Positions 30,642 to 43,270 are shown, counted from the first letter of the stretch. The stretch: 64,000 nt of DNA from Haloferula helveola (GCF_037076345.1 NZ_AP024702.1:620001-684000), one strand, 5' to 3'. Numbers and translations: made by a program. The notes: generated from the letters alone by a model not told the origin.

Positions 30642-33272
30642 TCAAGCTTCGTCGGCGGAGTCGCCTTCGGTCGATCCGGCCTCAGGTGCCTCGGGTTGTT
30701 CCGATTCCTCGGACTCCCCTTCCTCGTCCTCGTCCTCATCGGGGATCACCCGGGCGATATCCTGGAGCTTCTCGTCACCCTTCAGCGACAGCAACTTCAC
30801 GCCCATCGTGTTCCGTCCCGCCTCGCGAACTTCGGAGACCCGAATACGGATACTCTGGCCACCCGAGGTCATCAGCATCAGCTGGTCCTCGTTGGTCACG
30901 GCCACCGCGCCGACAAGCTCGCCGGTCTTGTCGCCGACCTTCATCGTGATGATGCCTTTGCCTCCGCGGCCCTGGACGCGGTACTCGTCGAACGGGGTGC
31001 GTTTGCCGATCCCCTTCTCGGACGCCACCAGCAGCGTGCCGTCGTCGGTAACGAGGGACAGGCTGACGACGTAGTCATTCTCGACCGGACGGATCCCGGT
31101 CACCCCCGCGGTCGCCCGTCCCATCGGCCGGGCCTGATCCTCGACAAAGCGCAAGCTCATGCCCTGGCGGGTCACAAGCACGACCTCGTCCTTGCCGCTG
31201 GTCAGGCGGACTCCGATCAACTCGTTGCCCTCCTCCAGCTTGATCGCGATGATCCCGTCCTTCCGGTAGTTCCTGAAGTCGTTCAGCGGAGTCTTCTTCA
31301 CCTTGCCGCTGCGCGTCGCGAAGAACACATAGCCGGCGTCCTCACGGAAGGTGACGTCGTTGCCATCGTCATCCGTCGTCCGCTCAAGGCGCAGCATCGC
31401 CGCGATGCTTTCCTCAGGCTGCAGATTGAGAACGTTCTTGATACTCCGCCCCTTCGCGGCCCGTGATCCCTCGGGAATCTCGTAGACCCGCTCCACATAC
31501 ACCCGTCCGGTGTTGGTGAAGAACATCAGGTAATCGTGGGCCTGGACCGAGAAGAGCTGCTCGACGAAGTCCTTGTCGTCCTCGTCAGCACCCCGCGTTT
31601 CCATACCGCGAACCCCCTTGCCTCCGCGACCCTGCACCCGGTACTCGCTGGCGGGCGTGCGCTTGACGTAGCCACGGTGGCTGAGGGTCACGATCATGCC
31701 CTCGTTCGCAATCAGATCCTCAATCGCGATCTCACCCTCGTCCGGAAGGATCGGGCACCGGCGCGGCGTGGCGTGCTTCTCTTTGATCTCGAGAAGCTCG
31801 GTCTTGATGATCTCAAGCACCCGAGCCTCGCGGGCAAGGATATCCATCAGGTCCTTGATTTCCTCGATGACCGAGTCGTATTCGCCCTTGATCTTGTCCT
31901 GCTCCATCGCGGTCAGCTGATAGAGCCGGAGTTCCAGGATCGCGTTGACCTGGCGGTCGGTGAATACGTAGCGGTCCCCCACGAGGCTCGGTTGATCGCG
32001 GATCAGCACACCCAACCGCTCCGCCGTCGCGATGGGGAAATCGTAGGCCTTGAGACGTTCACGGGCCTCGTCGCGGTTCCTCGACTCCCGGATGATCTTG
32101 ATGAAATCGTCGAGGTGACCGAGTGCCAACAGGAAGGCCTCGAGGTTCTCGGCGCGGTCCTCGGCTTTCTTAAGAAGGAAACGGGTCCTGCGGATGACGA
32201 CGTCACGGCGGTGCTCGATGAAGGCGTCCAGCGCGTCCAGCACCGACAACTGCTTCGGGCGGCGCTCGTGGATCGCGAGCATGTTGACCCCGAAGGAGGT
32301 CTCCATGGCGGTCAGCTTGTAGAGCTGGTTGACGACGACCTGCGGTCGCGCGTCGCGTTTGAGAGTGATCTCGATCCGCGTTTCCTCGTCGGAGAGGTCG
32401 CGCATGCCGCTGATGTCGGTAAGTACCTTTTCCCGCACGAGCTCGGCAATCCGGATCTGCAGGGTCGCGCGGTTCACTCCGTGCGGCACCTGACGGATGG
32501 TGATGGTCGATGTACCGGAGGCATTCTCCTCGACCTCCATCGTGCCGCGCATCTTCACGCTGCCGCGTCCGGTGCGGAAGTAGCTGTCAATCCCCTTGAA
32601 CCCGCGAATCTCGCAGGCCGTGGCGAAGTCAGGCCCCTTGATGTGCTCGCGGATGCCGTCAATCGTGATCTGCGGATCATCGATCCGCGCGCAGACGCCG
32701 TCGATCACCTCACCGAGATTGTGGGACGGGATATTGGTCGCCATCCCCACCGCGATACCGGTCCCGCCGTTGACCAGCAGGTTGGGAATCGCCGCCGGAA
32801 GCACCACCGGCTCCACCGAGTTTTCGTCGTACGTGACCTGAAGATCGACGGTCTCCTTCTCGATGTCGGTCATCATCGCCGACCCCATCTGGGTCATGCG
32901 GGCCTCGGTATAACGCATTGCCGCGGGGGCATCGCCCTCCACCGAACCGAAGTTGCCCTGACCATCGACGAGCGGTTCGCGCAGCGTCCACGGCTGGGCC
33001 ATGTTGACCAGTGTCGGGTAGATCGCTCCGTCCCCGTGGGGGTGATACTTACCCATCGTTTCACCGACGATCCGCGCGCACTTCAGGTGCGGCTTCCCTT
33101 GGGTAAGGGAAAGATCGTGGTGCATAGCGTACAGCAAACGCCGCTGCGATGGTTTGAGCCCGTCCCGGGCATCCGGAAGGGCGCGCGAAATAATCACGGA
33201 CATCGAGTAGTCCAGGAAGGACTTCGACATCTCGTCCGCCACATTGATCGACTTGATCTGTTCCTCTGACAT
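30642..33272 (-). CDS. gyrA: DNA gyrase subunit A
   Basis: Type IIA topoisomerase subunit that cuts and rejoins DNA, 876 aa. The breakage-reunion domain has the catalytic tyrosine Y121 in AAMRYTEARM. The C-terminal beta-pinwheel carries the GyrA box QGRGGKG in the first blade (YRVQGRGGKGVRG) and a second identical QGRGGKG near the end (YRVQGRGGKGIIT). This confirms gyrase rather than topoisomerase IV. In the quinolone-resistance region HPHGDGAIYPTL the residues matching E. coli S83 and D87 are G82 and P86. The tail is very acidic (DEDEDEEGESEESEQ). It follows gyrB by 34 nt in one operon. Confidence 0.97.
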   Translation of the reverse strand: MSEEQIKSINVADEMSKSFLDYSMSVIISRALPDARDGLKPSQRRLLYAMHHDLSLTQGKPHLKCARIVGETMGKYHPHGDGAIYPTLVNMAQPWTLREPLVDGQGNFGSVEGDAPAAMRYTEARMTQMGSAMMTDIEKETVDLQVTYDENSVEPVVLPAAIPNLLVNGGTGIAVGMATNIPSHNLGEVIDGVCARIDDPQITIDGIREHIKGPDFATACEIRGFKGIDSYFRTGRGSVKMRGTMEVEENASGTSTITIRQVPHGVNRATLQIRIAELVREKVLTDISGMRDLSDEETRIEITLKRDARPQVVVNQLYKLTAMETSFGVNMLAIHERRPKQLSVLDALDAFIEHRRDVVIRRTRFLLKKAEDRAENLEAFLLALGHLDDFIKIIRESRNRDEARERLKAYDFPIATAERLGVLIRDQPSLVGDRYVFTDRQVNAILELRLYQLTAMEQDKIKGEYDSVIEEIKDLMDILAREARVLEIIKTELLEIKEKHATPRRCPILPDEGEIAIEDLIANEGMIVTLSHRGYVKRTPASEYRVQGRGGKGVRGMETRGADEDDKDFVEQLFSVQAHDYLMFFTNTGRVYVERVYEIPEGSRAAKGRSIKNVLNLQPEESIAAMLRLERTTDDDGNDVTFREDAGYVFFATRSGKVKKTPLNDFRNYRKDGIIAIKLEEGNELIGVRLTSGKDEVVLVTRQGMSLRFVEDQARPMGRATAGVTGIRPVENDYVVSLSLVTDDGTLLVASEKGIGKRTPFDEYRVQGRGGKGIITMKVGDKTGELVGAVAVTNEDQLMLMTSGGQSIRIRVSEVREAGRNTMGVKLLSLKGDEKLQDIARVIPDEDEDEEGESEESEQPEAPEAGSTEGDSADEA

Positions 33273-33306
33273 TATTCTGGAAAGTCTCTGGGTTCGCCTC
33301 CGGGCC

Positions 33307-35913
<2,607 letters not shown>

Positions 35914-36009
35914 TCAAAACGGACATTTTTCGGGCTTCTCAGAGCAATCCCAAGCCGCTGATTTTCAAAATTTTACAGCGCGCCGGAAAACCGCTCCGAG
36001 TTTGAAAAA

Positions 36010-37083
36010 TCAGGCCAGTCCCAAGCACTCTTTTTGCCAGTCCATCCACTGGCTCTCGTAGCCCTCGTCTTCCGCTGCGAGAGCCTCGATCATCGCCCTG
36101 GAACCGAGCAGCGAGGAATCGATATCGAGTTCCTTGGCGATCTTGTTGCGGCGGCCGATGAGATCGTTCACGCGCTGGTCGAAATCCCGGTCACGGCGCC
36201 TTCTGAGCCCCTTCATCTTCTTCGGATACGACGAAGGATCCGCCGCTTCCGCTTCCTTCAGTGCCGCCGACAACCGTCGCTTGCGGTCAGGACGGTAGTG
36301 ATGGGGAAGATCAAGGCGCCCGCCTGCCGTGAGAATCTGGCTCCACTCGACCAACTGCTTGTTGGTCACGACCATAAACGAAGGACGGTCCCATTGCTCG
36401 GCCTCGCTGTCCCTCCAGTTCCAAAGGCACCGGAGATAGTTGAGCCCTTTCCGATCCAGGCGCCCGGCGCCTTGGATTCTCCACGGCTCGTCTTTCAACT
36501 CGTCCCTCTCGAGCACCTTGGCTTTCGCCCACTCGCAGCTCTCCACAAACCAGCCGAACCGGCCCGACTCCTTGAGAGCCTTGACGATCATCTCACCCAT
36601 CGGGAGCAGATAGCGGACATCATTGAGCGCGTAGTCCACCATCTTCGGAGACAACGGTCGCTTGCCCCAGTCCGCCTTCTGCGAAGACTTCGAAAGGGAG
36701 ACGTCGAAATAGTGCTCGACCAGATTTGCCAGCCCGAACTTTCTCACACCGAGAAGCCGGGCACCGATCTGGGTGTCGTAGACCTTGACCGGAAGCTGAT
36801 CGCACTCCCGGCGGATCATGGTCATGTCGTAGTCCGCCCCGTGCATCCAGACCGTCGATCCGGTCAGGTAATCGTAGAAGGTTCCCAGATCCTCGATCGC
36901 AAGCGGATCAACGAGCACGCAGCGGGAACCCCAAGCAAACTGGATCAGGCACAGGCTCTCCCGATACCGGTGAAGACTGTCAGCTTCCGTATCAACGGCG
37001 CAAACGGGCTCATCTCCAACCTCGGCCAGCAGTGCTCCGAGAGCGGCGGGGGTATCGATGAACTCGCTCGAAACCGACTCCAT
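36010..37083 (-). CDS. rnd: ribonuclease D
   Basis: 3'-5' exoribonuclease of the DEDDy family for tRNA and stable RNA trimming, 357 aa. Exo motif I is CAVDTEADSLH with D31 and E33, motif II is VWMHGADYDMTMI, and motif III is DYALNDVRYLLPM with the Y and D of DEDDy. An HRDC-like helical part lies near 205-280 (GLNYLRCLWNWRDSEAEQWD). The last 70 residues are basic (KGLRRRRDRDFDQRVND) and may hold RNA. It stands between gyrB and a secreted protein gene on the same strand. Confidence 0.93.
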   Translation of the reverse strand: MESVSSEFIDTPAALGALLAEVGDEPVCAVDTEADSLHRYRESLCLIQFAWGSRCVLVDPLAIEDLGTFYDYLTGSTVWMHGADYDMTMIRRECDQLPVKVYDTQIGARLLGVRKFGLANLVEHYFDVSLSKSSQKADWGKRPLSPKMVDYALNDVRYLLPMGEMIVKALKESGRFGWFVESCEWAKAKVLERDELKDEPWRIQGAGRLDRKGLNYLRCLWNWRDSEAEQWDRPSFMVVTNKQLVEWSQILTAGGRLDLPHHYRPDRKRRLSAALKEAEAADPSSYPKKMKGLRRRRDRDFDQRVNDLIGRRNKIAKELDIDSSLLGSRAMIEALAAEDEGYESQWMDWQKECLGLA

Positions 37084-37149
37084 GCAGGACGGATTGGGAA
37101 GGGAAGGCGAAATGACGGACGTGGGGGGAGAGGCGGCTCGGGGAAGCCA

Positions 37150-38619
37150 TCAGTTGATGGTGACTTCGCCGACGCTCACTTCGGCGATGAAATCACCCAA
37201 CATGATGGGATCCGCGTCGGTGGTCGACCGTTTCGCGGTGATGACCAGCGACGTGTCGTCGTTGGTCGTGATCGCCCAGTCCGGATCGTTGGCCTTGACC
37301 GTGCGGAACGTGACGCCGCCATCCTCGGACACACGGAAAGAGTAGTTCGCGAGGGCGTTGGCCAGCTTGTTCACGGTGAAGGTCACGAAGTCATCCGGGC
37401 CGATCGTCACGGTTGCTTCGGCCGGAGGCGCCGGGAAGTCGAGCGGATCGGTTGGATCCGTGCCTTGGGCCCATTCCTCGATGTTGGTAAAGCCATCACC
37501 ATCGAAGTCCCGGTTCGCTTGGGTAAGATTCGAAGCTGCGGAGCCTGCACCGAAACCAAAGGTTCGGAAACCGGCATAGGTGGCGACGAAACGGATCGGG
37601 AAATTGAACAGACGCACCGAGGTTTCAAAGGTCACCGGGGTTGTGCCAAGGAAGCGGTCGAGGCGAAGCTGGCAGATGCCCGTGTCACCCGGCGAGTAGA
37701 AGCCCGGGGGAATGGTGTAGCCCCTGTCCTGAAGCACCTCGCTGAGGGTCAGCGCGATTGGTGTGGCGCTGGGCGGGAAGGTGATGATGTCCTCGTCGAT
37801 GCTATCGCGGATGGAGAAGCGGTACTGGTCGGTCGGATAGGTGTTCGAGAGTTCCACACCCTGCCACGACACACGGTTGAGCAGGCGCGGATCCATCAGG
37901 CGATTGCCCATGCCGTCCCAGCGGCCACCGAGGAACTTGAAACCGAGGTCCGGATAGATCGCCGTGATGTCGACCGCTTCCGGGATGACCTGGTAAGCAA
38001 CATTCAATCCCAAGCGGGCACCCGGCTGGTTCAGCGATGGGAAAGTGAAGGTATACACACCCTCGACCAATTCAGCATCGAACTGGTCCCTACCTGCCAC
38101 ACCCGGAGGATAAACCCGGAGAAGATCGTAGAGGGCGACATCATACTGCCGGACCGTGTCCGCGAACAGGTTGTAGAACACCACCAGACCGACGTCGGCG
38201 AAAGGACCGAGCGGACGGGGAAGATCCGACACCGGGCCGGCCTCGAGGCGGCAGTCGTCCGGCTTGAACGGAGCGATGGCGAGCGCCGGGATCACGTCGG
38301 TGATCGACCAGTAGCTCAGGTCGTCCCGCAGACCATCTCCGTCGGCATCACCGAACGCGATGAAACCGGTCGTCCCGAGCGGGCAGAAGAGGTTCGGCGG
38401 GATCAACACCGGCGATGGATCCAGCACGCAGGCCGGGTCGATGAAGACGATGCCGTCACGCAGGGTTACGGCAAGATCGCCGCCCCGGAAACTCGCGGCA
38501 AATGGCGAAGTTTGGATGTAATCCGCTCCGGTTGAAAAGGTCAGTGCGATGTCCGCTTGGGCGACGGACGTCATGCTCCCGGCCAAGAGGCTGAGAGTGA
38601 GTTTTTTGAGCTTCATCAT
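37150..38619 (-). CDS. secreted protein with calcium-binding DxDGDG motif
   Basis: A 489-aa exported protein of unknown role. Signal peptide MMKLKKLTLSLLAGSMTSVAQA, then a beta-rich body of about 320 residues with several loops of the kind GDADGDGLRDDLSYW. A thrombospondin-type-3/EF-hand-like calcium loop, DFDGDGFTNIEEWAQGTDP, lies near residue 370, followed by a final beta domain of about 100 residues. No enzyme motif and no cell-wall or PEP-CTERM anchor is seen. The same loop occurs in two other proteins of the window. It follows the coaE-rho gene on the same strand after 66 bp. Confidence 0.75.
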   Translation of the reverse strand: MMKLKKLTLSLLAGSMTSVAQADIALTFSTGADYIQTSPFAASFRGGDLAVTLRDGIVFIDPACVLDPSPVLIPPNLFCPLGTTGFIAFGDADGDGLRDDLSYWSITDVIPALAIAPFKPDDCRLEAGPVSDLPRPLGPFADVGLVVFYNLFADTVRQYDVALYDLLRVYPPGVAGRDQFDAELVEGVYTFTFPSLNQPGARLGLNVAYQVIPEAVDITAIYPDLGFKFLGGRWDGMGNRLMDPRLLNRVSWQGVELSNTYPTDQYRFSIRDSIDEDIITFPPSATPIALTLSEVLQDRGYTIPPGFYSPGDTGICQLRLDRFLGTTPVTFETSVRLFNFPIRFVATYAGFRTFGFGAGSAASNLTQANRDFDGDGFTNIEEWAQGTDPTDPLDFPAPPAEATVTIGPDDFVTFTVNKLANALANYSFRVSEDGGVTFRTVKANDPDWAITTNDDTSLVITAKRSTTDADPIMLGDFIAEVSVGEVTIN

Positions 38620-38685
38620 TTTCTGGAAATTCGTTGATAGGACGGGGCCTTACAAGTGTTTTTCTCGCGCGCGAAACGCCAACTC

Positions 38686-40596
38686 TCAGCGAAGCCCCCG
38701 TAGCAAGAGCTCCGTGTTGTTTTGAGTGGCTGAAAGATTCTTCATCAGGGTCTCAATCGCCTCCCCCACAGGCAGTTGGGCGAGCTGGCGGCGCAAATCG
38801 AGGACCCGCGGGAACTCGTCCGCATGATACAAGCGATCGTCATTCCGGGTTCCGCTTTGGGGAATGTGGATTGCCGGGAAAATTCGCCTTTCCGCAAGTT
38901 CCCGATCCAGCCGCACCTCCATGTTGCCGGTGCCCTTGAATTCCTCGAAAATCACGTCGTCCATGCGGTTTTCGGTCTCGATCAGGGCGGTGGCGAGGAT
39001 CGTCAGGCTCCCCCCCTCCTCCACATTCCGGGCATTGCCGAAGAATTTGCGCGATTTCTGAAGAGCGACCGGGCTGATACCTCCGGAGCCGATCGGACCT
39101 CCCTGATTGGCGGAATTGTGGCCACGGGCGAGGCGGGTGAGACTGTCGAGGAGCAGAACGACGTCCCGCTTCTGCTCGACCAGCCGCTTGGCCCGCTCGA
39201 TGACCAGATCCGCGACCTGGGCATGGCGCTTCGGCATTTCGTCAAAGGTGGAGGCGTAAACCGTGGCGCCGACGGTCTCCTCGAAGTCCGTCACTTCCTC
39301 CGGCCGCTCATCGAGAAGCACCACGATCAGCTCGACCTCCTTGTGGTTGGCACGGATCGCCTTGGCGATCTGCTTCAGGAGAATCGTCTTACCGCCGCGG
39401 GGCGGAGCGACGATCAAGCCGCGCTGGCCCTTGCCCAATGGCGCGATCAGATCGATCGCGCGCGGACTGAACCCGGCCGGCCCCGGCGCCTCAAGCATCA
39501 GGCGCTCGTCCGGGAAAAGAGGCGTCAACTTGTCGAAATCCTTCCCCGGATCGAACTCGGCGGCGGGCTTGCCCTCGATCTCCAGCACCTCGACCGCACT
39601 CAGGAACTTGTCCCGCTCCCGTGGGCAACGGACCCGGACCTTGACGCGGTGACCGGGCTTGATGCCGAACTCACTCAAAAGATTGCCGTTCAGGTGCAGG
39701 TCGTCGGGGGAAGTGCGGAAGCTCCGCGAAGGGTCGCGCAGCATCGCGTAGTTTTCCTTCGCCTGCTCGACGATCCCCTCGCCCACCAGATCGGCTCCTT
39801 CACGGGCATGAAAACTCAGCAGTTCGAAGACCAGCTGCGCCTTGGTGGGTGCGGCCGACATCCGACCCGGCACGGCATCGGCCATGGCCTGCAACTCACC
39901 GAGCGGCTTGGTGCGGAACTCGTTGATATCGATCACCATCGTCGGCTTGGACGGAACTTCCTCGGAAGTGGTGACGGGGTCGGGCGTTTCTTCGCTCATG
40001 TTGGAGTGGGAATTCAGAAAGCGCTGGATCTGGGAGCGCAGCAGACGCGGCGGGCCTTCGTTCCAGAAAACGACGTCCGCCCGGCTCATTTTCTCCGCCG
40101 TCGGCATCTGGGCCGCGAGGATGGACCGGGAGAGGTCGTCGTCAAAACCGTTGCGATCCTTGAGCCGGCGGAGCTGGGTGTCCACGCCCACCGCGATCAG
40201 AAGATTCATTTCCTGCCCGAAATCGAAGCCGTTTTCGAACAGCAGCGGAATGTCCGCCAAAAACAACGGCGCGCCGAGTTTGCGCGCGGATTCGAGGGAT
40301 TCAAGACATTCCTCCCTTACCCGGGGATGCAAAATCGCCTCCAAATCCCTGCGCGCTGCGTCATCCCCGAAGACCCGGCCCCGCAACACACTGCGATCGA
40401 TGCCCCCGCTTTCAAGAAGGCACCCGTCGCCAAACCGCCCGGTCACGTCCGCGATGACTTTGGCGTCCTCGGCCAACAATCGCCGGACCGAGGCATCCGA
40501 CTCGAACAGGACGAGCCCGGGACACAACTCCGCGAACAGGCGGCAAGCGGTCGACTTGCCGCTTGCAATCCCTCCTGTCAGCGCAAGCACCCGCAT
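38686..40596 (-). CDS. dephospho-CoA kinase - transcription terminator Rho fusion
   Basis: One uninterrupted frame of 636 codons joins two housekeeping enzymes. Residues 1-199 are CoaE (last step of coenzyme A synthesis): P-loop [13 protein letters not shown] (G8-K14), then [29 protein letters not shown] and [10 protein letters not shown]. Residues 200-636 are Rho, the RNA helicase that ends transcription: [17 protein letters not shown], the RNA-binding cold-shock part ([20 protein letters not shown]), Walker [17 protein letters not shown] with K403, [16 protein letters not shown] and [13 protein letters not shown]. There is no stop between them. The Rho part starts with an in-frame ATG (39997-39999) that could also be used alone. 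Start 40596 is chosen because the ATG at 40611 lies inside the upstream terminator hairpin's tail. Confidence 0.9.
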   Translation of the reverse strand: MRVLALTGGIASGKSTACRLFAELCPGLVLFESDASVRRLLAEDAKVIADVTGRFGDGCLLESGGIDRSVLRGRVFGDDAARRDLEAILHPRVREECLESLESARKLGAPLFLADIPLLFENGFDFGQEMNLLIAVGVDTQLRRLKDRNGFDDDLSRSILAAQMPTAEKMSRADVVFWNEGPPRLLRSQIQRFLNSHSNMSEETPDPVTTSEEVPSKPTMVIDINEFRTKPLGELQAMADAVPGRMSAAPTKAQLVFELLSFHAREGADLVGEGIVEQAKENYAMLRDPSRSFRTSPDDLHLNGNLLSEFGIKPGHRVKVRVRCPRERDKFLSAVEVLEIEGKPAAEFDPGKDFDKLTPLFPDERLMLEAPGPAGFSPRAIDLIAPLGKGQRGLIVAPPRGGKTILLKQIAKAIRANHKEVELIVVLLDERPEEVTDFEETVGATVYASTFDEMPKRHAQVADLVIERAKRLVEQKRDVVLLLDSLTRLARGHNSANQGGPIGSGGISPVALQKSRKFFGNARNVEEGGSLTILATALIETENRMDDVIFEEFKGTGNMEVRLDRELAERRIFPAIHIPQSGTRNDDRLYHADEFPRVLDLRRQLAQLPVGEAIETLMKNLSATQNNTELLLRGLR

Positions 40597-40612
40597 GGCT
40601 TCGGTCAGCATG

Positions 40613-40645
40613 AAAAACGGGCGGAGGATCGCCCCCCGCCCGTTT
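40613..40645 (-). terminator. strong hairpin terminator/attenuator between secretin gene and coaE-rho
   Basis: On the minus strand AAACGGGCGG / CCGCCCGTTT form a perfect 10-bp stem (40636-40645 and 40615-40624) with an 11-nt loop, followed by T residues (40613-40617). It lies 24 nt after the secretin stop and ends 16 nt before the coaE-rho ATG. It closes the pilus operon and may act as attenuator for the next gene. Confidence 0.85.
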
Positions 40646-40669
40646 GTGAATTCCTTTGGCTCCGAACCG

Positions 40670-43270
40670 TCAGTCCAACGGAGGAAGCACACCGACACCG
40701 CCACCGACGGGATCGACACCACCTCCAGGAGGCGGAGCGGCCGCAGCACGGTTGATCGGGCGACCGGTGGCATCGATGATGTTGGCGGTCACGAAGATAA
40801 TCAGGTTGCTCTTGATCCGGTTCTCGGCGGTCGACTGGAACAGGCGGCCGATGATCGGGATGTCACCCAAGATCGGCACCTTGTCCTCGACGTTCTGCAC
40901 GTCCTCACGCATGAGGCCTCCGACCGCGACGGTGTAGCCGTCGAAGATCGTCAGCGCGGTGTTCACGCTGCGCTTGGAGAAGACCGGCATTTCGATGCGG
41001 TTCTCGGTGATCGTGACAGTGGTCGGGTTGCCGAGCAGGTCCGTCGAAGGCGACTGGATCGGGCTGCCGTAGTTCACGAAGCCTTCGAACTCGACGATCT
41101 CTGGAGCGAAGTTGAGGTCGATCACGAAGTCGTTGGCGCCGATGTTCGGGGCGATCTCGAGCGTCACACCGGTGTTGCGGGTCTCGAACGCGGTCGGAGT
41201 CGCCGGGGTCACCGGGAAGCTGCCGCCACCACCGCCGAGGCCGATGCCACCGCCGTTGTTGACGCCACCACCGACGGAGTTCGGAAGTTCCGGCGGCTCG
41301 TATTCGGTCGGGTAGATGAATTCGCGGATGATCTCGATCGTCGCCTTCTCACCGGAACGGGCGGTCACGCTCGGAGCGGTCATCAGGTCGGTGCCCTTCT
41401 TCTGGGAAAGGCCGCGCATGATCATCTGCACCTGGCCATCCGAGAACAGACCGGTCAGGGCGAGGATGCCGGGAGCGGCGCTCGCGTTCTGGGCGGTGCG
41501 GGTCGGATTGTTCAGGATCGCGTCGATGCTGTTGCGGGCGATCGCGCCGTCACCGCTGCGGTTGCCGGCAGTGGCGATGTTGTAAACGTTCTGACCGGGA
41601 GTCGCCGGGATACCCGGGATGTTCACCCCAGCCACAGGGCTGAGGAAGTCGGCATTGGTGCGGGCCTGGCCGTTGCCGACCGTGCCACCGCTGGCAAACA
41701 CCGAGTTGGCGGAGAGTCCGAACGGAGTGACGATCCAGTCGAAGCCGAGCTCGTCGCTGTTCTCCTGGGAGATTTCGACGAACTTGGTCGAGATCTTCAC
41801 CTGCTTCGGCGCGTCGGTCACGGTGCTTGCCACGATCTGCTCGACGAGGTCGAGGTTGGTCGGGGTGTTGCGGACCAACAGGGTCGAGTTGGAGGCGAAG
41901 AACTGGGCCGAGGCATCCGGCGGGAACTTGACGCCGTTGGCCTTGAGGGCCTCGACGATGTTCATGCGGGGCTTCAGCGAGGTTCCGCCGCCACCACCAC
42001 CGGCAGGAGCGAACGGATCGTCGATTACACCGCCACCCTCGTCACCGCCGCCGTTGCTGATCCGGTTAAGGAAGTCCGGCGGGACGTTGAAGGTACGGGT
42101 GAAGAGGTCTTCGCCGACCTCGGTCGCGGGCTTGATGGTCACCGCGAAGTCATCGACCGACCAACGCAGACGGGTCGCTTCGCAGATGTAGTCGAGCGCT
42201 TCGGCCAGAGGCACGTTGCGCAGGCGCAGCTCGCTGATCCGCTGGGTCGCCGGCTCGGGAGCGCCACCGCCGACCTCAAGGCCGTCGTCAGCACCGCCCG
42301 CGGCACGCGGCTTGCGGATGAAGAAGTTGATGCCCTTCTTGTCCGGATCAAGTTCGAAGGTATCGAGCTCGATGGAACGGACGCGGAGGTAGTCGATCGC
42401 CTCTTCGACCGAGGTGTCCTCGAAGTCGATGATCGGGATGACGATGTTGCGCAGCTTCTGAAGGATGTAGGTCGCACCGGCACCCTGGGTCGGGATGGTG
42501 CCTTCGCGGTAGTCGACGGTCGGAGCATCCGGCGGCACGGCCATTTCCCATGCGGCGTCAACCTGCGAAAGCAGCTCGGCGCGGGTCTGGTCGTAGGCGG
42601 CACGGTAGTAGCTCGTCTTGGCGGCGGCGACCTTCTCCATGCCGCGGCGGGCAGCGGAGTTGTACTTGTCGACGCGGAGCACCTTCTCGTACTCCTCGTG
42701 CGCCTTGTCGTAGTCGGCGAGGTCGTAATAGCCCTGGGCCATGTAGAGACCCTGGCGGACCTTATCGATGTTCTTGCTGTGCTCCTCGGTGAGGGCCGGG
42801 TTGGTCCGGATCGGATCGTCCAGCCACTCGAGCTCACGCTTCGCATTGAAATTCGTCGGATCGGCCTCGATCACCGCCTCGAGCATCGTGCGGGCCTCGT
42901 CGTACTTGCCGAAACGGCGGTACTCTTCGGAGAGCGCCACCGCGGCGTCACCGAGCGATGCCTTGAGGAAGTCGCGACGGTCCTGAAGAAGGGGCGCGTC
43001 GGGAAGGAGTTGGAGGGCCTGCGTGTATTTGTCGTAGGCTTCCTTGTAGTCCTTGTTGGCGTAGGCCATCCGGGCCTCGTCACGGAGACGGTCGGATTCG
43101 GCGACCGCCTGCTGGCGACGAAGCATCTCCTTTTCGGCGAGGCCGCTATAGCCACCTCCGGAGTATCCTTCGCCAGCATGGGCAACGGTCATGGTGACCG
43201 GCATCACAGCGGCCGCCGCCATCAGTGCGGCTACGGTGGTGCGGTTGGAATGCGTTGGCGTTTTTTGCAT
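40670..43270 (-). CDS. secretin, GspD/PilQ type, with N-terminal TPR (Amuc_1098-like)
   Basis: Outer-membrane pore of a type II secretion/type IV pilus machine, 866 aa. Start MQKTPTHSNRTTVAALMAAA gives a signal peptide ending near VAHAGEG; the frame extends 21 codons upstream without signal. Residues about 60-230 are TPR-like helices (EARMAYANKDYKEAYDKYTQ, YDLADYDKAHEEYEKVL), an unusual front end for a secretin. N-domains follow, with STLLVRNTPTNLDLVEQIV. The secretin core has MTAPSVTARSGEKATIEI and the signature EDKVPILGDIPIIGRLF. Glycine-rich linkers interrupt the domains. It is last in the five-gene operon, in the pilQ position, and corresponds to Amuc_1098 of Akkermansia. Confidence 0.93.
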   Translation of the reverse strand: MQKTPTHSNRTTVAALMAAAAVMPVTMTVAHAGEGYSGGGYSGLAEKEMLRRQQAVAESDRLRDEARMAYANKDYKEAYDKYTQALQLLPDAPLLQDRRDFLKASLGDAAVALSEEYRRFGKYDEARTMLEAVIEADPTNFNAKRELEWLDDPIRTNPALTEEHSKNIDKVRQGLYMAQGYYDLADYDKAHEEYEKVLRVDKYNSAARRGMEKVAAAKTSYYRAAYDQTRAELLSQVDAAWEMAVPPDAPTVDYREGTIPTQGAGATYILQKLRNIVIPIIDFEDTSVEEAIDYLRVRSIELDTFELDPDKKGINFFIRKPRAAGGADDGLEVGGGAPEPATQRISELRLRNVPLAEALDYICEATRLRWSVDDFAVTIKPATEVGEDLFTRTFNVPPDFLNRISNGGGDEGGGVIDDPFAPAGGGGGGTSLKPRMNIVEALKANGVKFPPDASAQFFASNSTLLVRNTPTNLDLVEQIVASTVTDAPKQVKISTKFVEISQENSDELGFDWIVTPFGLSANSVFASGGTVGNGQARTNADFLSPVAGVNIPGIPATPGQNVYNIATAGNRSGDGAIARNSIDAILNNPTRTAQNASAAPGILALTGLFSDGQVQMIMRGLSQKKGTDLMTAPSVTARSGEKATIEIIREFIYPTEYEPPELPNSVGGGVNNGGGIGLGGGGGSFPVTPATPTAFETRNTGVTLEIAPNIGANDFVIDLNFAPEIVEFEGFVNYGSPIQSPSTDLLGNPTTVTITENRIEMPVFSKRSVNTALTIFDGYTVAVGGLMREDVQNVEDKVPILGDIPIIGRLFQSTAENRIKSNLIIFVTANIIDATGRPINRAAAAPPPGGGVDPVGGGVGVLPPLD

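Noticed and set aside
31536-33269. Plus-strand frame of 577 codons opposite gyrA
   Set aside because: Antisense to the conserved core of gyrase A.
36034-38535. Long plus-strand frame of 833 codons across rnd and the secreted protein
   Set aside because: Covers two real minus-strand genes and the gap between; no motif.
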